Shown: positions 32,766 to 40,820 of the stretch, piece after piece
Layout: every line of letters starts with the position of its first letter
How positions within the stretch are numbered: the stretch's first letter is position 1
Assembly (NCBI GenBank): GCA_009691905.1
Contig: SIAF01000004.1
Coordinates: 1-40,828 of the forward strand
DNA from: Planctomycetaceae bacterium
GTDB lineage: Bacteria; Planctomycetota; Planctomycetia; Planctomycetales; Planctomycetaceae
Length of the DNA: 40,828 nt
Direction of reading: 5' to 3'
Notes under the pieces: generated by a model
What the model was told of the DNA's origin: nothing
The model's database searches: none
What the model saw: the letters and a program-made list of their open reading frames with translations, nothing else
Translations under genes and position numbers: made by a program

Positions 32766-33140
32766 AGGGAATCCCGGCTGCAATTCGTTCAATGCGCGCA
32801 AGTCGCTGTAGGGTAATGCCTTGAGTCGGGCTGATTCCGATTAGGGAAAAGGCGCGGCATTCTAGCGGCACATCCCGAATCGAAGCAAGACGAGTGTTCA
32901 GGCAGCGCGATCGCGATGAGCGACCTGCGGAGGACCGACATCTTACCGAAATGCACCTACACACACGGGGCCATCGCTTGAGGGCGTTGCCCGTCGTGCC
33001 AAGCAACGCGCCCGGATTGCAACCGCGAGTCGTGCCGCGGTCTCACGGCATCGCTCTGACCCCGGCACCCGCCGGTCGGCAATCACCGCAACGGCATTCG
33101 TCTTCCCAAAGGGGGCGAGGGTGAACAATCCTTACGATTC
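32766..33140. other. intergenic region, no gene seen
   Basis: 375 bases between the MMPL gene and a small membrane-protein gene. The ORFs listed are Arg-rich frames without hydrophobic or conserved-looking segments. ATCGCGAT near 32909 is the only short palindrome I noticed. Confidence 0.5.
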
Positions 33141-33308
33141 TCAGCCGCCGCTTGTCGGCAGCTTCCAGTCGTAGACGTTCAATTCGAGCCCCAGCAGCGT
33201 ACAACCGACGCAGAGTGCGGCCACCGCGACAAACAGCAGTGCCACATAGACGTCGGGGGCCGGGGGGGGGCCTTTGGGTTTCCGTGGGCTAGAGCCTCGT
33301 CGAGACAT
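33141..33308 (-). CDS. 55-aa single-helix membrane protein (missed by ORF track)
   Basis: A 55-aa frame read directly from the sequence. It starts MSRRGSSPRKPKGPPPAPD, a basic, Pro-rich cytoplasmic tail, then one strongly hydrophobic helix (YVALLFVAVAALCVGCTLLG), then LELNVYDWKLPTSGG and TGA. AAAGG lies 6 bases upstream of the ATG. The start overlaps the stop of the upstream coiled-coil gene by 20 bases, the arrangement of a coupled downstream gene. The helix and its charged tail, and the clean RBS, argue for a real gene. I know no function. Confidence 0.65.
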   Translation of the reverse strand: MSRRGSSPRKPKGPPPAPDVYVALLFVAVAALCVGCTLLGLELNVYDWKLPTSGG

Positions 33309-34164
33309 TGTCGCCTTTCTTTATCACGCCGTTCCGCGTGCTTTCAATCACCTGTCCGACTGATTTGTCGGGAGTCGTATCAACGATTCGAATCCTGGCC
33401 AGATAGCGGGCTCTTTGATTGCCGCCGTTAAGCCCCGAGCTGTAGACGGTCATTTCATGCCCTTTTTTCAGACCGTCATCACTCCCCAGCGACACCTCGA
33501 CCAGTTCGGTGCCCCCCTGCCGCTTGGCATTCAGGACATTTTCGATGATGCCGTCAACTTTCGGGGGCGGGCTGCTCTTGGCGGCCAGTTCGGTCACATC
33601 GGACGACAGCCCGGCCGCTTCGAGGGCCTGCTGCAACACGGCGAGCCGACCCAGCAGGTCTTTGTTTTTGACTTTGTCCGAGTCGATCTCGATTTGCAAG
33701 TTGCGAATGGTGTCTTCGAGCGTGATCCGCACGGCAAATTCGGCCTCACGCTGGGCCGCCAAAGCGTAGTTGATCTCGCGCTGATTGTCGGCCTCGACCT
33801 TGCGCGATTCGGCATCTTCACCGGAGATCAGGGCCTGTTCGCCGGCAGTCTTGCGTGCGACCTGAAGGTCGGCGGCTTCTTTCTTGAGCCGATCGCGCTC
33901 CTGTTCGGCGGTCTTCCGCAGGGCGTCGATTGCGCCGGCGTTGTCGTTGAGTGCCGCGACGTTCGCATCGTACTGGCGTTTCGCATTTCCGAACTCGGCC
34001 TCTTTGTCGGTGAGCTTGGCCTGTAACTCCTGGACGTTTTTCTTTTGCGTATTCGCCTCTTTCATCCAGTTCATTTCGGCGGTATACACCGCACCGGCGA
34101 AGGCCATGAACACGACGCTCATGATCAGAATGAGCACGACCAGTATTTTGCCGACGAAATTCAT
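33289..34164 (-). CDS. membrane-anchored coiled-coil protein, unknown function
   Basis: A 291-aa protein. An N-terminal helix (ILVVLILIMSVVFMAFAGAV, residues 6-28) anchors it; residues 35-175 are a long charged coiled coil (KKNVQELQAKLTDKEAEFGN). The last 100 residues form a globular domain of beta character: KVDGIIENVLNAKRQGGTEL, VSLGSDDGLKKGHEMTVYSS, RIRIVDTTPDKSVGQVIEST, GVIKKGDNVSTRL. This tail, with its xGDxVxTxL ending, resembles OB-like domains that follow coiled coils in secretion or flagellar proteins; that is only a resemblance. It is followed by the 55-aa gene and preceded by a shorter protein of the same design, so three related genes run in one direction. Confidence 0.75.
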   Translation of the reverse strand: MNFVGKILVVLILIMSVVFMAFAGAVYTAEMNWMKEANTQKKNVQELQAKLTDKEAEFGNAKRQYDANVAALNDNAGAIDALRKTAEQERDRLKKEAADLQVARKTAGEQALISGEDAESRKVEADNQREINYALAAQREAEFAVRITLEDTIRNLQIEIDSDKVKNKDLLGRLAVLQQALEAAGLSSDVTELAAKSSPPPKVDGIIENVLNAKRQGGTELVEVSLGSDDGLKKGHEMTVYSSGLNGGNQRARYLARIRIVDTTPDKSVGQVIESTRNGVIKKGDNVSTRL

Positions 34165-34294
34165 CGCCTGAGTTCCTTAAAGCAGCCAAACGGCGTCGCG
34201 TAAATTGAAAAGCGGGCAGGCAGCAGAACTGACGGCCGCAGTCACGAACTCTTGATCCTTAGATTTTTTCCCCGTCGGACGCGGGCGGTTTGGG

Positions 34295-34846
34295 TTAGTA
34301 ACCGCCGAACTCGGCCTGGAGCGCTTTGCGGCGGCGGATGGCGCGCTCGAGAACCCCCTGCGCCTGGAACAACAGATCTCGCAGCCGCTTGACCTCGCTC
34401 TGAGCGGCCACCTTCTGCGAAACCAATTCGTCGAACTGATTCTGCAGCCGAACCGTGTCTTCCCGGCGCAACTTCAGTTCGTCGAGCCGGGCATCGGCCG
34501 TGCGGGCTTCGGTTTCGGTTTTCACGGCCAGGTCGTGGGCTTGCGCGATCAGCGCTTCGAGCTCGCGTTCGAGAACAACTTCGCGCCCCGTCATCGGGTC
34601 GGTCAGAGCCTTGACGTCGACCGCGATCGCTTCAGCCGAGCCGGCCATCACGTCGCTGGTGATCTTGATTTGCTTCTCCAGTTCGGCAATCGTCTCTTGC
34701 TGCGTCGCAATCGCGGCCTTGGGGAAATCTTTCGTCGCAATTTTCTGCCAATCGGTGCGACCGGCGGTCGTCACCGCGGCCACCCCCAGGAAGGCGACGG
34801 CGAGGACGGTCACCAGAATCGTCAGGCACCGGCTGAGCTTCGTCAT
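34295..34846 (-). CDS. membrane-anchored coiled-coil protein (shorter paralogue-like), unknown function
   Basis: A 183-aa protein with an N-terminal helix (LTILVTVLAVAFLGVAAVTT) and a coiled coil covering most of the rest (ETIAELEKQIKITSDVMAGS; EARTADARLDELKLRREDTV). It ends KALQAEFGGY without the globular domain of its neighbour. I start at M34846, which has GGAAA 6 bases upstream and begins the helix at once; the track's GTG start at 34897 adds 17 polar residues. It lies 130 bases upstream of the longer coiled-coil gene on the same strand. The two may form a hetero-oligomer; that is inference. Confidence 0.7.
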   Translation of the reverse strand: MTKLSRCLTILVTVLAVAFLGVAAVTTAGRTDWQKIATKDFPKAAIATQQETIAELEKQIKITSDVMAGSAEAIAVDVKALTDPMTGREVVLERELEALIAQAHDLAVKTETEARTADARLDELKLRREDTVRLQNQFDELVSQKVAAQSEVKRLRDLLFQAQGVLERAIRRRKALQAEFGGY

Positions 34847-35473
34847 TTGCTGTTTCCCGGAATCGGGGGTTTCGACCGGCTGGGTAAACCATGACACCAG
34901 CCCCTAACACGGGCAGGTGCTGTCGCTGAGAATTTTACCCGATCCATCACGCCGCAGATACCGACTTCGACATTCGCTACCAATACTATACGGTTGCCGA
35001 AAAAGCAGTGTCAATCAGTAATCGTTGTCTTATCGACCGGCGAGGGCCCGATTCGACGGCGTTCGTGCCGAATCTCGACCGACTGCCCCCAAGGGGGGAT
35101 GGATTCTGCCGCACATTCGGCCTCGTCGGGCAAAGGGGCGGGGCAAAGGGGCCGGGCAACGCAGCCCGGCCCCCCGAGCGGTTTGAAAAGAATTTGTGAT
35201 GAAGGCCGTCGACTTTCTACCCAGACCGCCGCTAACTCAGTAGAATCCGTCGAATCGACACGATCGGAATGATTGGGACGTCGGCCGCTGGTGGCGATGG
35301 GGATTCATCCCCGGAAGCTTTGCTGGTTTCGGATTGGGGCTTCTCGTTCGGCGCCGTCCCGTCTGATGCGGGACCGGCCGTTCTCGTTCACGACGGTTTG
35401 GCTCATTCACGACGGTCTCGTTCGGGACAGGCAGGGCACAACGCGGCTTGGCACTTCTCAGGAGAACCTGGAC
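34847..35473. other. divergent intergenic region with GC hairpin
   Basis: About 625 bases. A perfect 10-bp hairpin, GGGGCCGGGC - AACGCA - GCCCGGCCCC, is at 35148-35173. TGTCAATCAG and TACTATACGGTTGC near 34985-35018 are AT-richer and may hold promoter elements. The long ORF from 35273 is credible only from its STAS domain on. Confidence 0.5.
35148..35173. terminator. 10-bp GC hairpin in intergenic region
   Basis: Perfect stem GGGGCCGGGC/GCCCGGCCCC around AACGCA, with no T-run. It could be a transcription pause site or a dispersed intergenic repeat; a related G/C-rich element, GGGGGCTGCTTGCCCGGCCC, is near 11520. Confidence 0.45.
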
Positions 35474-36112
35474 TTGGATGCAAGCCAATCCTTTTCACTC
35501 GAACGCCATTCGGAATTCGCGAGACTCGCGATCAGTCCCGAACTCAATGCCTTTCACTGGGCCGATGTCGAACGCAGCGCTGCGGCGATCTTGACGGCGC
35601 TCGAGGCGGCGAAGGTGCCGGCGGTCATCGTCGATTTGAGTTCGCTGGAATATCTCGGCAGTGCCCAGGTCACGCTGCTGGTCCGGGTCTGGAAGGCCAT
35701 CAAGACCTGGGAGGGCCGCATGGTGGTGCTGGTGACCGCTCCTGTCGTGCGGGAAGTTTTGAAAACCGCCGGCCTCACGACCCTGTGGGAGTTCGCCGAT
35801 TCGAATGCGGCCGCCTACGACGCGCTCGGTTTACAATCCGACGGTCGCCCGCGCATGTCGATGACCCTGCCGATCGTCGGGTTGGTCGCCCTGGCCGGGG
35901 GGCTGGCCGGCGTGTGCGCATCGCTTCTGAAGACCGAAGGGCTCGATTCGCGCGTTTCGCTGATCGTGCAGTTGTGTTGTTCGGCCGTGGCGCTGGCGGC
36001 CGGGCTGTGGACCATAATTCGCGGCACCGGCTTCAAGCGCGGGTTGGGTGTGGGCATGGTCGTCGCCAGTGCCCTGCTGGCCGTGGTCGAGGCCATTCAA
36101 GCGCCCCGCTGA
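35474..36112 (+). CDS. STAS-domain protein with C-terminal membrane helices
   Basis: A 212-aa protein from the chosen TTG start, which has AGGAG 9 bases upstream. Residues about 20-115 are a STAS (anti-anti-sigma) domain: VPAVIVDLSSLEYLGSAQVT, where the usual phospho-acceptor Ser/Thr of SpoIIAA (DxSxxxFxDSSG) aligns with SLEYLGSAQ, then LLVRVWKAIKTWEGRMVVLV and VLKTAGLTTLWEF. The last 80 residues have three hydrophobic segments (LPIVGLVALAGGLAGVCASL, LIVQLCCSAVALAAGLWTII, GVGMVVASALLAVVEAIQ). STAS joined to membrane helices is an unusual arrangement. The ATG at 35273 would add 67 low-quality residues. A GspE-type ATPase follows after about 119 bases. Confidence 0.75.
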   Translation: MDASQSFSLERHSEFARLAISPELNAFHWADVERSAAAILTALEAAKVPAVIVDLSSLEYLGSAQVTLLVRVWKAIKTWEGRMVVLVTAPVVREVLKTAGLTTLWEFADSNAAAYDALGLQSDGRPRMSMTLPIVGLVALAGGLAGVCASLLKTEGLDSRVSLIVQLCCSAVALAAGLWTIIRGTGFKRGLGVGMVVASALLAVVEAIQAPR

Positions 36113-36231
36113 CCTCGACATCGGCGAGTTCATCGAGCCGAACTGTGGCGATGATCGAATGATGCAGCTCGTCGGGCGACAAAGTCGTTCCCTGGTTTTC
36201 CGCTCTGCTTACCGGACAGGAATTGAATGCC

Positions 36232-37503
36232 ATGGCCGAACAGACGGCTGCAAGCCCGCGTCACATCGAAGTCCGCCAGAAAGCCCTGCAGCAGGAGCTG
36301 CTCCAGTTACTCGATGTCGTCGGGCCGGGCCAGATCGTCGATCTGCTGCTCGAACGATCGTTTCAATTGCGGGCCACCGACATTCATTTCGACCCCAGTG
36401 AACAGGGGTTGCGCGTGCGGTTGCGGGTCGACGGCATGCTGCATGATGTCTTGCAGGTCGATCACGAGCAGGCGTTGCCCATGATCTCGCGGCTGAAGCT
36501 GATGGCCGAAATGGATATCACCGAGCGGCGGCTCGCTCAGGATGGGCACATCACGCGGCAGTTTCTCGATCAGCAGCGCGACGTGCGCGTCGGCAGCGTG
36601 CCGACGGCGCTGGGCGAGCGGCTGGTTCTGCGATTGATGCCCGACTCGGGCGCGCTGTGTCACCTCGATCAACTGGGCCTCGACTCCCAGCAGGTGTCGC
36701 AGCTCAAACGCTACATCAGCAGCCCGTATGGGATGATTCTCTCGGCCGGTCCCGTGGGGTGCGGCAAGACCACCACGATGTACAACTGCCTCGACTTGCT
36801 GAACGAATCGACCCGCAGCCTGGTGACGATTGAAGACCCGATCGAACGCCGCGTTCCCGGCGTCAATCAAATCCAGATCGAACCCAGGTTTGGGTTCGGG
36901 TTCGTCGAGGCGCTTCGCGGGGTGCTGCGGCAGGATCCCAATGTCGTGATGATCGGTGAAATTCGCGACCCCGAGACCGCGCACATCGGGGTCCGTGCGG
37001 CACGCACCGGGGTGCTGGTGCTCAGCACGATTCACGCCAACGATGCCGCCTCGTCGTTCGACATGTTTCGCGATTTCGGGATCCCGTCGATGTTTATCGC
37101 CGACAGCCTGCACGCGGTAGTGGCCCAGCGGCTGTTGCGCAAAGTCTGTACGCACTGTAAACAAACCTTCGTTGCCGACGAGCCGACCCGGCATGTGCTG
37201 CACGCCGCCGGGGCGCCCGAGGGCGATCTGCAACTGTCCCGCGGCGCAGGCTGCGACGCCTGTTTTCAGACCGGGTACCTGGGTCGGACCGGGGTGTTTG
37301 AGATCATCGGCGTCGAAGACGATTTAAAGCACGCCTTGATTGCCGGTGCCTCGCGCGGCGAACTCGTAAGAATTGCCCGTGCCCGCGGGATGCAGTCGCT
37401 GCAGGCCGCTGCCGCCCGGCGAGTCGTCGACGGCACCACGAGCATCGAAGAAATGCATCGCGTGCTGCTCAGCGACCCGGTATCAGGCGAGCGGGGGGCA
37501 TAA
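36232..37503 (+). CDS. GspE/PilB-family ATPase
   Basis: A 423-aa type II secretion/type IV pilus assembly ATPase. It lacks the N-terminal GspE-N (MshEN) domains and begins near the N2 domain (ATDIHFDP at 48-55). The Walker A motif GPVGCGKT is at 173-180, the Asp box is ITRQF-to-RDVRV, Walker B is NVVMIGEIRDPET (238-249), and the His box TIHANDA follows. The zinc-binding CxxC pair is present (CTHC and CDAC). No secretin or pilus gene is adjacent. I start at ATG 36232, with AGGA about 11 bases upstream; TTG at 36223 is possible. The last residues SGERGA and the stop lie in a GC hairpin repeat. Confidence 0.9.
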   Translation: MAEQTAASPRHIEVRQKALQQELLQLLDVVGPGQIVDLLLERSFQLRATDIHFDPSEQGLRVRLRVDGMLHDVLQVDHEQALPMISRLKLMAEMDITERRLAQDGHITRQFLDQQRDVRVGSVPTALGERLVLRLMPDSGALCHLDQLGLDSQQVSQLKRYISSPYGMILSAGPVGCGKTTTMYNCLDLLNESTRSLVTIEDPIERRVPGVNQIQIEPRFGFGFVEALRGVLRQDPNVVMIGEIRDPETAHIGVRAARTGVLVLSTIHANDAASSFDMFRDFGIPSMFIADSLHAVVAQRLLRKVCTHCKQTFVADEPTRHVLHAAGAPEGDLQLSRGAGCDACFQTGYLGRTGVFEIIGVEDDLKHALIAGASRGELVRIARARGMQSLQAAAARRVVDGTTSIEEMHRVLLSDPVSGERGA

Positions 37504-37511
37504 GCCCCCTG
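37484..37511 (+). repeat. GC hairpin repeat overlapping the GspE stop (copy 1)
   Basis: CAGGCGAGCGGGGGGCATAAGCCCCCTG. GGGGGC and GCCCCC form a 6-bp stem around the loop ATAA; the stop TAA is within it. Apart from two loop bases (CATAAG versus CGTGAG) it is the same as the element at 38489. It codes for the C-terminal SGERGA of the ATPase. Confidence 0.85.
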
Positions 37512-37549
37512 TTTCTGTTTTGCGACCACCAGGAACCGGAGATTGTCTG

Positions 37550-38428
37550 ATGCGCGCCAGACTTCGCGACACCGAGATTTACTTTGACGTCGACGGCGCC
37601 GGGCTGACTCCCGACGGGAGCCGCATGGTCGAGAGGCCGACGCTGTTTCTACTTCACGGCGGACCGGGGGGCGATCATGCCTCGTTTAAGTCATCGTCCG
37701 GCAAGTCGGCATCTGGGGCGCTGACCGACGTGGCACAACTCGTCTACGTCGATCATCGCGGTTGCGGCCGCAGCGCCCAGGGCGATCCGGCAACGTACAC
37801 GCTCGACAACAACATCGACGACCTCGACGCACTCCGCGATCACCTGGGGCTTGAGCGCATTTCGGTCCTGGGTTCCTCCTACGGCGGGATGGTCGCCCTG
37901 GGGTATGTGTTGCGGTACCCGCGGCGCGTCGCCAACCTGATTCTCGTTTGCACCGCCTCCAGCTATCGGTTCATCGACGATGCGCGGCGGTTCATCGACG
38001 AGCACGGCACCCCCGACCAGCAACGCGTATGCCAAAGGCTGTGGGACGGTCGTTTCGAATCGCTCGATCAACTGCGGGAATACTACGAGGTCATGGCCCC
38101 CTTGTATTCGACGACGTTCGAGCCCGAACAGTTCGCTCCCGGCTGGGACCGCGGTCGACGATCGTTCGAGGCGCTCAATCTCGGCTTCGGCGATTTCCTG
38201 CGGACGTTCGATTTCACCGACCGGTTGCATGAGATTGAGTGTCCGACCCTCGTGATCGGCGCAGCCCGCGACTGGATTTGTGCCCCGCACCACTCGCAAG
38301 TCATCGCCGAGCGCATCGGCCGCTCGCACCTGAAAATATTCGCCAACAGCGGCCACTCGGTCGCCAGCGACGAGAGTGCCGCCTATTTGCAGGCGATTCG
38401 GGGATTTTTGACGTATGCATCGTTATGA
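37550..38428 (+). CDS. alpha/beta-hydrolase (proline iminopeptidase-like)
   Basis: A 292-aa soluble hydrolase. The oxyanion HGGPGGDH is at 36-43, as in prolyl aminopeptidases; the nucleophile motif GSSYGG has Ser at about 110; the acidic residue is in AARDWICAP and the His in NSGHSVASD near the C-terminus, completing the triad. The cap domain lies between about 135 and 225. Start ATG has GGAG 8 bases upstream. It is bracketed by two copies of the same GC-hairpin repeat (37484 and 38489), as if the gene were a cassette. Not OleB: it has the proline-iminopeptidase HGGPG rather than the haloalkane-dehalogenase pattern. The substrate is unknown. Confidence 0.9.
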   Translation: MRARLRDTEIYFDVDGAGLTPDGSRMVERPTLFLLHGGPGGDHASFKSSSGKSASGALTDVAQLVYVDHRGCGRSAQGDPATYTLDNNIDDLDALRDHLGLERISVLGSSYGGMVALGYVLRYPRRVANLILVCTASSYRFIDDARRFIDEHGTPDQQRVCQRLWDGRFESLDQLREYYEVMAPLYSTTFEPEQFAPGWDRGRRSFEALNLGFGDFLRTFDFTDRLHEIECPTLVIGAARDWICAPHHSQVIAERIGRSHLKIFANSGHSVASDESAAYLQAIRGFLTYASL

Positions 38429-38488
38429 ACGGCGGTGCGCGCAGCGTCATCGTTTGATCAACTAAGTTGACACGCAGAAATAGTTGAG

Positions 38489-38515
38489 CAGGCGAGCGGG
38501 GGGCGTGAGCCCCCT
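38489..38515 (+). repeat. GC hairpin repeat after alpha/beta-hydrolase (copy 2)
   Basis: CAGGCGAGCGGGGGGCGTGAGCCCCCTG-type copy, about 60 bases past the hydrolase stop and in the same orientation as copy 1. The two copies are 1005 bases apart. The hairpin may be a terminator or part of a dispersed repeat. Confidence 0.85.
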
Positions 38516-38602
38516 GAAGGGTCACTTTGCATGCGGTGCCGCATAGTTTCGTTTGCGGGTTCACTTAGCGGGTACCGTTCGTCAAACCGGTCCGTTCCGG
38601 CC

Positions 38603-38959
38603 ATGTCGCCTGATACACCACAATCGTATTTCCGATTGGCCGTCTGGTCGTTAATCGGCGGTTGCGTACTTTTGCTCAACTGGATCGCATTCGCCGTCTT
38701 TGATTACGAGACGCGCACCTCGCTGCAAACGTTTTCCGTTGCGACTGGTTTTTCAGCGGACTTTTTGGGCGATGCGATCATGCTTCCATCAATCCTTGGT
38801 GGGCCTGCCGTCTTGATCGCGGGCGCCGTCGCGTTGCACCGGATCCGAATGGAACCCAGACGGCGAGGACAAACGCTGGCTTGCCTCGCGATTATCCTGG
38901 GTGATATTGAGTCCATTTGGTCGGTTAGCTATGCAATGGCTGTCGTATTTCTCGATTGA
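38603..38959 (+). CDS. small polytopic membrane protein, unknown function
   Basis: A 118-aa protein with three or four hydrophobic segments: LAVWSLIGGCVLLLNWIAFA, FLGDAIMLPSILGGPAVLIA (running on as GAVALH) and TLACLAIILGDIESIWSVSY. The track starts 24 residues earlier in sequence that continues from the GC repeat; MSPDTPQSYFRLAVW at 38603 is the first plausible start. I do not recognise a family. Codon use matches its neighbours only loosely, with lower GC in the first third. It stands between the hydrolase and the asparagine-synthase-like gene. Confidence 0.55.
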   Translation: MSPDTPQSYFRLAVWSLIGGCVLLLNWIAFAVFDYETRTSLQTFSVATGFSADFLGDAIMLPSILGGPAVLIAGAVALHRIRMEPRRRGQTLACLAIILGDIESIWSVSYAMAVVFLD

Positions 38960-39235
38960 ATCGCCAAGGCGAGTGGGGCAACACCGAATTGGTTCTCGCG
39001 TCAACCAATCCTTCCCCTGGTGGATGATTGGTCCGGGCCAGCCCGATTTCCGATCCTCGCGCAAATGTGGCGTTTCAAATCGGCGTAGCATAGACTGGCC
39101 TGCTGGAGTTATCGCTTGCAGCTTGCCGCCGCAGACGTGGTTCTGCGGCACTGTGCGTCCTTGACGGCTTGGCGGCATGCGTCTGCTTTCGCAATGGCCG
39201 CCTGACGGCTCGACTCCAACAATCAGGAGCTTTTC
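38960..39235. other. intergenic region, one hairpin
   Basis: 276 bases without a credible gene. CCGCAGA-CGTGGT-TCTGCGG at 39129-39148 is a 7-bp hairpin. The asparagine-synthase-like gene has a good AGGAG 9 bases before its start at the end of this stretch. Confidence 0.45.
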
Positions 39236-40567
39236 ATGCATCAAATCGCAACGATTGAACGGCTTGTCGATCTCGTCGAGCCGGCCGGCAACGTCATCCT
39301 CAACATGTCGATCGACGAGGCGCGCCAGCGGGTGCAATCGGGCGACCCGGCACAGGTCCGCGAGATCGACGGGCAGTTCGCCTTTGTCTGCAAACAGGGA
39401 AAAATCGTGCGGCTCGCTCGGTCGATCGGCCGGCCGCTGCGGTATTTCATCGCCAAGCGGGCCGAGGGTCCCTGCCTGATCGTCGCCGAGCGGATCGACC
39501 AGATTGCCGATTTTCTACGTGCCGAAGGTCTCGACAATCAGTTCCATCCGTCGTATACGCGAATGGTGCCGGCGCATTACCTGACCGAAATCGCCCTCGT
39601 CGGCTGCCCTGACCCGAACCCCACCTATACCCGGTTTTTCACCCCCGAGCGTAATAAGCTGCCGGCCGACCTGGATGCCATCGGTAAGGCATACATCGGG
39701 TCCCTGGCCGAAGAGTGCCGCAAGTGGCTGGACACCATCGACCCCAAAGAGCCGATCGGCGTCATGTTTTCGGGCGGCATCGACAGCGGGGCGTTGTTCC
39801 TCGTGGTGTATCATCTGCTCCTGTCGCGTGCCGAATCGCCGGCCCGACTCAAAGCGTTCACGCTGGCGATTGACGGCGGCGGGGCCGATGCCGAGCAAGC
39901 GCGGAAACTGCTGGAATCGCTCGACCTGGGTCTGTTTCTCGAAACGATCGATGTGCCGGCCGACGAACTCGACATCAAAGATGCGATTCGCGTCATCGAA
40001 GATTACAAGCCGCTCGACGTGCAGTCGGCCACGATGGGCCTGGCGCTGTGCCGGGGGATCCGTGCCCGGTACCCCGATTGGAAATACCTGGCCGACGGCG
40101 ACGGCGGCGACGAGAACCTCAAAGACTACCCGATCGAAGACAACCCCGAACTGACGATTCGCAGCGTTCTCAACAACCTGATGCTGTATCACGAAGGCTG
40201 GGGAGTCGGCGCGATCAAGCATTCGCTGACGTACACCGGCGGCCAGAGCCGCGGCCACGTCCGGACGTTCGCCCCCGGAAAAATCCTGGGCTTCGAGGGC
40301 TTCAGCCCCTACGCATTGCCCAACGTGATCGAAGTTGCCGAGGGGATCCCCTTCATCGACCTGACCGACTGGCAGCATGAAAAACTGTACGCCCTCAAGG
40401 GAGAAATCGTCCGTCGCGGCGTGCTGGCGGTGACGGGGCTGGCGCTGAGCGTGTTCGAAAAGCGGCGGTTTCAGCACGGCGCGATCGCCGGCAGCCGCTT
40501 CGCCGAGAAATTCCCGAGCGACCCGGCAGTGTACCGCGACGCGTTCAACGCGCTGTATGCGAAGTGA
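39236..40567 (+). CDS. asparagine-synthase-like / beta-lactam-synthetase-like enzyme
   Basis: A 443-aa protein with a C-terminal PP-loop synthetase domain: the AMP-binding SGGIDSG at 179-185, the LADGDGGDENLKDYP acidic site, and IPFIDLTDWQHEKLYALKGE. The N-terminal 140 residues show faint traces of a class II glutamine amidotransferase (EIDGQFAFV, ARSIGRPLRYF, AERIDQIADFL) but the protein starts MHQIATIERL, without the N-terminal catalytic Cys. It therefore cannot hydrolyse glutamine and would need ammonia or another amine, as in beta-lactam synthetase and related amide-forming enzymes. RBS AGGAG is present before the ATG. It is followed by a terminator. Confidence 0.85.
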   Translation: MHQIATIERLVDLVEPAGNVILNMSIDEARQRVQSGDPAQVREIDGQFAFVCKQGKIVRLARSIGRPLRYFIAKRAEGPCLIVAERIDQIADFLRAEGLDNQFHPSYTRMVPAHYLTEIALVGCPDPNPTYTRFFTPERNKLPADLDAIGKAYIGSLAEECRKWLDTIDPKEPIGVMFSGGIDSGALFLVVYHLLLSRAESPARLKAFTLAIDGGGADAEQARKLLESLDLGLFLETIDVPADELDIKDAIRVIEDYKPLDVQSATMGLALCRGIRARYPDWKYLADGDGGDENLKDYPIEDNPELTIRSVLNNLMLYHEGWGVGAIKHSLTYTGGQSRGHVRTFAPGKILGFEGFSPYALPNVIEVAEGIPFIDLTDWQHEKLYALKGEIVRRGVLAVTGLALSVFEKRRFQHGAIAGSRFAEKFPSDPAVYRDAFNALYAK

Positions 40568-40645
40568 GCGGTGCCTGCTCGCGGTTTCGTTAACGACGCG
40601 GCGACGCCGCGCGTTTTTCTCCCTTCCCCCCTCGCGGGGGAAGGG
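40568..40645 (+). terminator. two adjacent terminator hairpins
   Basis: CGCGGC-GAC-GCCGCG (40597-40611) followed by CGTTTTTC is an intrinsic terminator for the asparagine-synthase-like gene. It is followed at once by CCCTTCCCCC-CTCGC-GGGGGAAGGG (40621-40645), a perfect 10-bp hairpin of a kind widespread between genes in GC-rich bacteria. Confidence 0.7.
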
Positions 40646-40760
40646 CCGGGGATGGGGGGGGGCGAACGTCATTTGACTTCGAAAAACACCCCCACCCCCG
40701 ACCTGGCCGGACGAAACTGCGGAGATTGGGGGAAACTGGGGTTGCCAGGAAATTAAAAAC

Positions 40761-40820
40761 CTGTTGCGCACCTTCGTGTGTGTTTTTGGAATGGGAATCC
40801 AAAGCGAAGGAGCGCAACAG
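40761..40820 (+). promoter_or_regulatory. leader hairpin burying the RBS of an edge gene
   Basis: CTGTTGCGCACCTTCG (40761-40776) pairs with CGAAGGAGCGCAACAG (40805-40820) at 15 of 16 positions. The right arm contains AAGGAG (40807-40812), 7 bases before GTG (40820-40822). In the mRNA the Shine-Dalgarno sequence and the first base of the start codon would be paired, which should repress translation. The loop is 28 bases. It may also be inverted ends of a mobile element cut by the window. Confidence 0.6.

Noticed and set aside
32894-33124. 76-aa plus-strand ORF in the 32.8-33.1 kb gap
   Set aside because: Arg-rich, no hydrophobic or conserved segment, and no ribosome binding site.
37550-38428. 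OleB candidate to complete an Ole pathway
   Set aside because: Its HGGPGG motif and cap are those of proline iminopeptidases and it lies 13 kb from oleC on the other strand.
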